Assembly (NCBI GenBank): GCA_030248065.1
Contig: JASAMV010006780.1
Location: 1-26,420, forward strand
Direction: 5' to 3'
Source of the DNA: Rhynchonema sp. JSB1_4
Taxonomy: Eukaryota > Nematoda > Chromadorea > Monhysterida > Xyalidae
Length of the DNA: 26,420 nt
Below the pieces are notes generated by a model. That model was not told the origin of the DNA, ran no database searches, and saw nothing but the letters and a program-made list of their open reading frames with translations. Position numbers and translations under genes: made by a program. Position 1 is the first letter of the stretch; each line of letters opens with the position of its first letter. Below are positions 20,501-26,420 of this stretch, one piece after another.

Positions 20501-23500
20501 TTGTGGCGATTATCATTTGTTGGTATTTTTGTAAAATCGAGCTGTTCTCGCACGTTGCAGACGCATCAAACGTTATGCACAAGCGTTCAACGCCACCTAT
20601 TCGCTCACTGCCCAATTCACACGTGATACATCAAAGGTGCGCACAGTTTGTGAACAACTCACAGTTTCTTAAAATAAATAATGACGTCACGCGTATTGTC
20701 AGATATCGTCGGATCTCGCGGGCATCGTCGACGAGCTGGGTTTGGTGGCCGACCAATACAAAGTCACACGGCCGCCACCCAGCCAATTGCCGATGATCGC
20801 AGCCAGCAGTCCGCCCAGCAAGCGACCAATCAGCGCGCCGCAGCCGCACAGTCCGACCAATCAGCTCACAGCTGCTGTTGTTGCTGATGCGAGACTCAAC
20901 AAATCGGTGGACTCGAATGCAGTGCACTCGGACGGACAGGAGGGAACATCGAGTCCAGGTGGGCAGATGTTGATGTTGGATTGTGTTTATGTTTGTGTGC
21001 TCTGTGAAACATCAGTTGTGCTGTGACTATTGTATGCTTCGAATGGATAAGCTGATTCTTTTCCACGTGATGTGTGTCGGTTGTATGTGCAGTTGAAAAG
21101 GGAACGCAACATTATGCACTGTTGGTTGCACAGATCATGTCTGCGAGTCTGTCGCAAGCAAAGTGTCACACCCACATACAGCCCTGCCCAATGATAACAC
21201 ACCGTACACAGGCACCTACCAATCTAATCCAGCAAGAATGTCTTTTTTCTGTTCACACCGAGTGAGCCAACCAGCTGATAACCAACTCTTGCGCGCAACA
21301 CGCGCAGACTGGTTGGAGCGTTGAGCTAAGCTGCGTTCTCTCTACTTTTGCATTCGTTCACGTGTATTGACAGGTTGTCCACTGGTGCGCATAGGGGTGT
21401 TTTTATCCCGACAAAGATTATGCTCTTGTCGTAACTCGTATGTTGGATGGACGTACGCTGTATCCAAAGCTGTGTGGATGGATTCAAATCTCTGGGTACA
21501 GAAGACAGACGGTGCTGAAATTCCTCAGATATCGTATGATTCGCACCGTACCCAACAAAGTGCTGTAGATTGAGCCGTTTGTACCGTATTGTAACACATG
21601 ATAGCGTTGCGTAGCACACATATGTGAGAAGTTGACTTTGCGGTATACAACCAGAGAGGCCCTCTATCCATAGTGCGTGTACACAACGACTACCAGGTAT
21701 TTCTATGCACCCGCACGCGCGTTCTGTGTCGGTGATCAGATCGGATTGGACTGGTAGTATCTTCGGGGAACGTTGCTTGCTGCAACCAAATAGCCTGCGA
21801 TATGAGGGGTTGACTTTTGGACTGCACCTACGACCTACCTACACTCGTTTATGCACTTGTGCTACCAGTGCCCCATCTTTGTACGCATTCTGAATATTTT
21901 ATCGTGCGTCTTTCGCTTTCATAAATGTTCCTCCACTCCACTGCGTGGCGTAAAGTTGCTCGGTAGCAAAGCTAATGCGCCTAATACGTTGTAGAGCACT
22001 TTGCTGAGCTCCTCTCACAATCATTCAGTGCTGTTACTCCACGATAATAAGGCACATTGAGTATGTAGCTGTTCATTTGTTATTGCACTGTTGACTGTAA
22101 CGTCGAAAAACGTTGTCGTTTTGCACTTGCGGGGCGAAGGTTTCTGTTTTCTGGGTGGGGGGCTTGTTGGCTTGGTTGATAGTAGTATATCATGATGATG
22201 ACAACACTACTGGGGACGGGATGCTGGAAAACACTCGGTAAATAACGCAGAAGGTGCGGCAAATGGCAAATTGTCGACAGTAGCATGGCAGCAGCAGTGT
22301 GGCGCGTCATTGTCACAAATGCGTGGTGCATGGTCGTTTGGTCGTGAGCCTGAATGGTCTTGATCTGTTGAACCCAAACCCACCAGAATGTATTATTGCG
22401 AATAATAACGATAACAGCTGGTGTTGGTGTGTGCTGATCATGAGAAAAAATTGAAATCAAATGTGCGTATCTAATTTGTTGGGGTGGTAGTCGCCTGGAA
22501 GTGATTGTCCGTTTTGTGGACTTGACGTTCGTCGTGTTGGATTGCGGCCGCAGTGCGTTCTTGCGCAAGCCAAATTCACCACATGAATGGTCGGTTGCTT
22601 ACGTTTGCAAGTTGTGTGCAACTACACTAATTCGTTTATCAAATGTCTCCATTTTTCAAAATATATACTGGAGATTGAAGAACTAAATTTTCGTATAATA
22701 AATCTGTTTGCTTGTTTGTGACAGCACCGTGCCGTGTGTATCATAGCTATCGTTAAATTATCGTTTGCAGCACCAAATTTTTACGAAGCTCTATGATACA
22801 TGTAAAACGAAATAAACAAGTGTTTGGCAAGATGGGACCAGAACCAGTTGTTTGTGTTCTATGTAATCATTATTTTTGCGGTATTGTGTACCTGCTAGTG
22901 CTAGCACAACGGTTGCATCTTACCGCCAACAAAACAAACCGAAATCAACTACCCCACGTACATAATAGCGCTGAGATAACTCCGCGCCTGACTGGGCTGC
23001 CATTATGTTGTGTCTCGAAGACAAAAATGTGGTTTTATGAGCAGTTTTTGGTGTATAACATCATCTAACATTACACATATTGTGCTGGGAAGACATATAG
23101 ATAACCAACCAAACCAACTTGGCTTGGTTTTTTTACGTTGCGCGTGTGTGGGACATTCTTTTGGTTGCATACTGTGCTGGGCACATCAGCGTAAAAAATG
23201 GGTTAACTCGAATTTATGGCTACTCTGGCTGACTAGGGGAAGTTATGTGCGCTAATTGTGCGCTGTCTTTCTGTGGGTTTCGACTGGCTCATTGAACATA
23301 CAGATACAGACCTAAGCTGAAAGGGCGAAAGTGATGAAAAGAGGATAACATTCATCTTTTTCTCTTCCTTTCTGCCGCAGTTTCTGTGCATCGAATTTGA
23401 TTGATTGGTTTGGCTAGCGGATTTGGCGTTTGTCGCGACGCATTTAGTGGCTGACTGGCTGCATGGGTTTCGACCTTTTTATGTTTTTTTGCAAAGAAAT

Positions 23501-26313
23501 GGTCGGGGACTACGTACGACTACTTGAATTGAAATGCAATATTATAGTGTGTCGATTTATTTTTGCATAGATTTGCGCCATATGAAGGATACCTGAATAT
23601 AAAATGGAAGGTAAAGCGTATAATCTATAAAAACGCCGTTTCCTTTTCAGAACCACAACGGTCACCGGTTGCTGGCGGCGCTGGTGCCGTTTACCCGGTA
23701 AGATATGGTCATACATAAACGATAAAAAAACATGTGAACCGTGCTCGGCTTATAAGAAGCACACCATCAACGACACTCTCGTATATTGCAGACAATCTCG
23801 AATGGAGTGGAAGACGAGGAAAAGAAACGCGACAGCAAGACTGATGGTTGGTCTGGACTGGTATCAATTGGTGATCGGTGATATGACCCACACGACTTTT
23901 TGTGTCCAGAATATTTCGAGATTTACAGCTGCCAGATTTTCATCAACTTATCTGCGAACAACCTTTTTACTGGTCTTTGTGGCAGCAGGGACCGTCGCCC
24001 AAGTCTCCAATTCTACTTTTACTTACCATAAAAAGATGGCCAAGGCACCACCACCGGACCAGCCAATGAGTTTGAGATGAAAGCAACGTATGTGTACACT
24101 GTACAGTGAGTTCGATGAGCCGGGGTAGCAATTGCGCGGCGAATCAATTAAAGAGAAGCCTGTTTGTCAGAGAAAAAATCGCCAGCCAGGCAACCACATC
24201 ATATGTTTCCATCCGAGCATTTGCAGGTTCGTCGTCCCTAAAGAGCGGTGGCGAGACGCACAGTGGCGGTGGAACATCACCCAAACCCGCGGCAAGTCCC
24301 AGAGCGACGCGATCGCCGAAGAAAGGACTCGAATCCGGCAATTTACTGTATAAAGTTGGTGTCCTTGTAGTTTGGGGGGCAGTGCAGTTTGGCCGCCTTC
24401 ACAATGCAAGCGCGTTAGCGCGTTAGCGTGCGAGATGCGCACGCTTTTGCATTCACAATGGAAAAAGCTGATTAGCGCGTTAGCGTGCGAGCAACTTTTC
24501 TCGCACGCTAACGCGCAGATGCGCAACGCGCTTTTGCATTCACAATGCAAAGCTGATTAGCGCGTTGGCGCGTTAGCGTGCACGCTAACGCGCTTTTCAC
24601 GATTAGGACTGGTTCTAATTTTTTTGCGCGTTAGTAATGGATGCGCGTGTTCTAAAGTTTATAATTTAATTGGAAAACATTATCAGATCACGAAAAAGGC
24701 GAAAACATAAGAAATAAAGCCTGCTGCGTTCACCGAGAACATTTCTGTTTCATTTTGATGCTTAGAAGCACATCTTTTTACGCTATCAATCGATTGAGGC
24801 AAACAGTTTCGGCTGCTGTTATATTAGCTGCAAGCAAATGTTGCCAGAACGTTGTTCATCTGCTTATGTGTGTGTGTATCCTCTTTGGTGGTGTAATTGT
24901 GATGCATGACACGACAAGGAGACTGTAGTGCGCGCATGGATTGTTCATGTTGCGACTAGCTAGATTTTCCATTTGAGGAAAATGTTACTTTAGAATCAAG
25001 ATGAGTTCGAATGAATCTTGAAAGCGATTGGTTGCCTTTTTCAAAACAAGGAAATAAAAAATTCGGCATTTGCCAACACCCAGACCAACGGGCATTGTGA
25101 ATGCAAACGCGTTTTGCTGATTAGCGTGTTAGCGCGTTAGCGTATTAGCGTGTCACTGATAAGCGCGCACGCTAACGCGTTTTTTCTATTTTCCATTGTG
25201 AGAGCAAAAGCGTGCGTGTAAAAAACGTGCACGCTAGTCAGCAACACGCTAGCGCGCTGCATTGTGAATGCGGCCTTTCTGGTCCCGTCCGAAAATGGTG
25301 TATCCCTCCCCTGGGCAAAGGCCGGAAGACTTAATTTTTGGAAAACCTCAATAAAAAAGGTATTTGGCCGACTTTTCACAACATTGACCTAAAATTACCC
25401 GTCGGCTATTTTAGAGCCTTAAAATGCCTATCTTAGGCAAAATTTACAGAAAATTAGTGTACCAGAAAAAGAAGTTAGTGTACTGGTGTAGCTTGGTCGG
25501 GGAAATCTAATGCACTTTAGGGACCCCCAAAAATTACGTTGGGGGGAGAGGGATGATGAGTGGAACCGATTCGGTTGACTAGGATAGTACTGGACAACGA
25601 TGCCCGTATCATTCTCGTGCAGTAATGTACTTGTTTCGCCTGGTCCACCGGATCCTCCCAAGTGCATGTCGTCTGTGATTTCAGTTTCAGAGTTTGTGAA
25701 ACACCGTCAATGTCACTGGTATATAGTCAATGCCTTTTTATGGGGGTGAAGGCATTAATGGCTGCTGTAGCTGGCTGGAGCCGTTTTGCGCCTACAACTG
25801 TGTGTGGGTTCAGGTGAGTGCCACCCACAAATACGCAGCCGAGGACACCGGACGAGCTGTCGGTTCGAAGCCGGTGAAGTGATCAAGGTGGTCAACTATG
25901 ATGATCCGGAGGAACAGGTGAACACGCCTACTATTGTTGTTGTTCAGCTTAGCAGCTTGTTCACTTTGGTGGTGACCAGTGATCGCAACAGCAGATCAGC
26001 AGCACTTGTTGTCTGGAATAAATACGTGAAGGAATCGATTGTATTCTTGGAACGCGGTAAATTGCCATCCTCCCACTCCATCATGGGCACCTTTAATGTG
26101 GCCATTCATGTCGTCGTGCTTGTGTAGTTGGCAGGTTGGATTACCAGCGTTGTGTTTAGTTGCACGTTTTTGCGTGTTGTTACAGCACCAGCACATCGTC
26201 ACGTGATCCCAAACACTGTCTTTACGTTTGCAGGACGAAGGCTGGTTGATGGGCATGAAAATTGAGCAGGCGAAAAGGGTGTGTCCCCGGCCAATTTCAC
26301 TAAACAATTGTGA
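17600..26313 (+). CDS. Amph: Amphiphysin / BIN-type protein: N-BAR domain, linker, SH3; 14 coding exons
   Basis: Coding exons: 17608-17664, 18373-18453, 18514-18568, 19029-19123, 19990-20085, 20176-20286, 20356-20441, 20561-20636, 20703-20958, 23651-23697, 23792-23846, 24227-24354, 25814-25917, 26234-26313; all phases agree. About 440 aa. Residues 1-19 ([19 protein letters not shown]) form the amphipathic helix 0. The BAR domain runs to about 235, with [44 protein letters not shown] and [14 protein letters not shown], all family signatures. The linker (235-381) is rich in Pro, Ser, Ala and Lys; I see no clear clathrin box. The SH3 domain follows ([33 protein letters not shown]). Amphiphysin senses and tubulates membranes in endocytosis and T-tubules, and its SH3 binds dynamin-type Pro-rich tails. 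The first exon opens at an acceptor eight bases before the ATG, so a non-coding exon lies upstream. The two SH3 exons carry frame-breaking insertions (see separate entry). Confidence 0.96.
17845..17913. repeat. Imperfect hairpin in intron 1 of amphiphysin
   Basis: Arms ccggaaatattgtcggaaaa.. (17845-17867) and its near reverse complement gcgttttccggaaatattgc.. (17891-17913) enclose a 23-base loop. It is probably the remnant of a small foldback element. Confidence 0.65.
18011..18043. repeat. Short direct repeat in intron 1 of amphiphysin
   Basis: cgaaaattaccca occurs at 18011-18023 and 18031-18043. No function is suggested. Confidence 0.7.
18643..18994. mobile_element. hAT-type MITE in intron 3 of amphiphysin with perfect 8-bp target duplication
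   Basis: The left end cagtgtggtggcagg (18643) and the right end ccagccactacactg (to 18994) are near-perfect inverted repeats with the hAT-type CAGTG tip. They are flanked by identical 8-bp duplications atcgcttg at 18635-18642 and 18995-19002, the size made by hAT transposases. The 352-bp body has several subterminal copies of ggttgcaaggtacc (near 18664, 18872, 18893 and, as cgttgcaaggtacc, near 18942) and no open frame of note. It is intronic and in neither splice site. Confidence 0.9.
19124..19989. repeat. Intron 4 of amphiphysin: A/T-homopolymer repeat region
   Basis: Much of this intron is built from gaaaaaaaccgttttttt-type blocks (about 19314-19390 and 19676-19738) in both orientations. 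The phrase tatcggtacttc(a/g)ttcca occurs directly repeated at 19431-19448 and 19853-19870, and ggtgtcgggtat-type phrases at 19799-19860. A C11 run lies near 19900. It is probably one or two nested repeats whose termini I could not define. Confidence 0.5.
20959..23650. other. Intron 9 of amphiphysin, 2.7 kb
   Basis: This intron separates the end of the BAR and first linker exon from the rest of the linker. I found no further exon with matching phase 1 and no transposon with defined ends. A long minus-strand open frame (22080-22568) has low-complexity translation and looks like chance. Vertebrate amphiphysin/BIN1 genes place alternatively spliced inserts in this part of the protein, so tissue-specific exons here cannot be excluded. 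Confidence 0.5.
24385..25281. mobile_element. Foldback element with GCGTTAGCG palindromic arrays in intron 12 of amphiphysin
   Basis: The ends are cagtttggccgccttcacaa at 24385 and its approximate reverse complement ttgtgaatgcggcctttctg to 25281. The flanking arms (24400-24600 and 25095-25260) are dense with gcgcgttagcgtgc and its complement gcacgctaacgcgc, and with cattcacaatg phrases in both orientations. The centre (24610-25080) is AT-rich and ordinary. There is no transposase. The 8-bp flanks do not match, so the exact ends are provisional. Confidence 0.75.
25814..26313 (+). pseudogene. Amph: SH3-domain exons of amphiphysin with frame-breaking insertions
   Basis: Exon 13 (25814-25917) is 104 nt where 102 fit the SH3. 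One extra G lies in accggac (25850/25851) and one in gtcggtt (25862/25863). As written, the frame stops at TGA 25880-25882. Conserved SH3 sequence is seen in three successive frames: [12 protein letters not shown], then DELS, then [18 protein letters not shown]. Exon 14 (26234-26313) reads [18 protein letters not shown] and then needs two bases fewer (ccccggcc at 26285-26292) to reach ANFTKQL and a stop at 26311-26313. Each excess base lengthens a G or C run. The cause is either consensus error in the assembly or real loss of the SH3. Confidence 0.8.
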
Positions 26314-26420
26314 TCGACGTCTCCCAGTTTTGCATCGTTCATGATGACATCATTATATTTATATTATCATATTGTTTCCAACATTACTACCGTCTTCTGT
26401 CATCCTGTCTGTACGCTCTA
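26314..26420 (+). other. Likely 3' UTR of amphiphysin
   Basis: AT-rich sequence follows the expected stop codon. No AATAAA is seen before the window ends. Confidence 0.5.

Noticed and set aside
22080..22568. Minus-strand open frame of 162 codons in amphiphysin intron 9.
   Set aside because: The translation is His/Pro/Thr-rich low complexity with no recognisable domain or splice context; the region lies inside an intron of a plus-strand gene.
24391..25275. CRISPR-like spacing of the repeated GCGTTAGCG units.
   Set aside because: The units are irregularly spaced, occur in both orientations and lie in an animal intron; they are arms of a foldback element.

Overview
The window is nuclear DNA from an animal. 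Its genes are split by introns with GT..AG ends (60 bp to 2.7 kb), it has no bacterial operon layout, and about a quarter of it is recognisable transposon debris. The closest matches I can recall are bilaterian. The amphiphysin BAR domain reads most like a protostome one, and a degenerate TTAGGC-rich tract (TTAGGC is the nematode telomere unit) hints at a nematode or relative, but I cannot name the organism.

Layout, all genes on the plus strand. 1-1225 is a hAT transposon relic with full terminal inverted repeats and a nested palindromic element. 1413-2048 is the 3' end of a gene encoding a PAN/Apple domain. 2460-2671 is a palindromic element. About 2944-4009 is a 5'-truncated non-LTR retrotransposon. 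Three copies of one short inverted-repeat family lie at 4149-4270, 5329-5447 and 7047-7181. 4575-6613 is a four-exon gene for an unrecognised protein of 186 aa, with another element (5615-5883) in an intron. 6614-9309 has no firm gene. 9310-12357 is a nine-exon gene for a six-pass phospholipid phosphatase-related protein whose central catalytic motif is lost. 12358-17599 is intergenic and holds a 1.1-kb element with perfect 43-bp inverted repeats and a tRNA-Cys-like sequence, a TA-flanked element, and the TTAGGC tract between 17-bp direct repeats. 17600-26313 is a complete amphiphysin gene: BAR domain, low-complexity linker and C-terminal SH3 domain in 14 coding exons.

The splice models for the three complete genes were built by hand. 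They are supported by matching intron phases at every junction and, for the phosphatase-related protein and amphiphysin, by conserved family motifs. The SH3 exons of amphiphysin carry base insertions that break the frame, while the BAR exons are clean.

The genes are not functionally linked in an obvious way. Amphiphysin bends membrane and links it to endocytic partners, and the phosphatase-related protein is a plasma-membrane protein, but no shared pathway can be argued from this DNA. I did not find a new molecular system. The most notable points are the broken SH3 exons, the PSLY catalytic-motif loss, the TTAGGC insertion-like segment, a fresh hAT-type insertion with perfect 8-bp target duplications inside amphiphysin, and several non-autonomous DNA elements.
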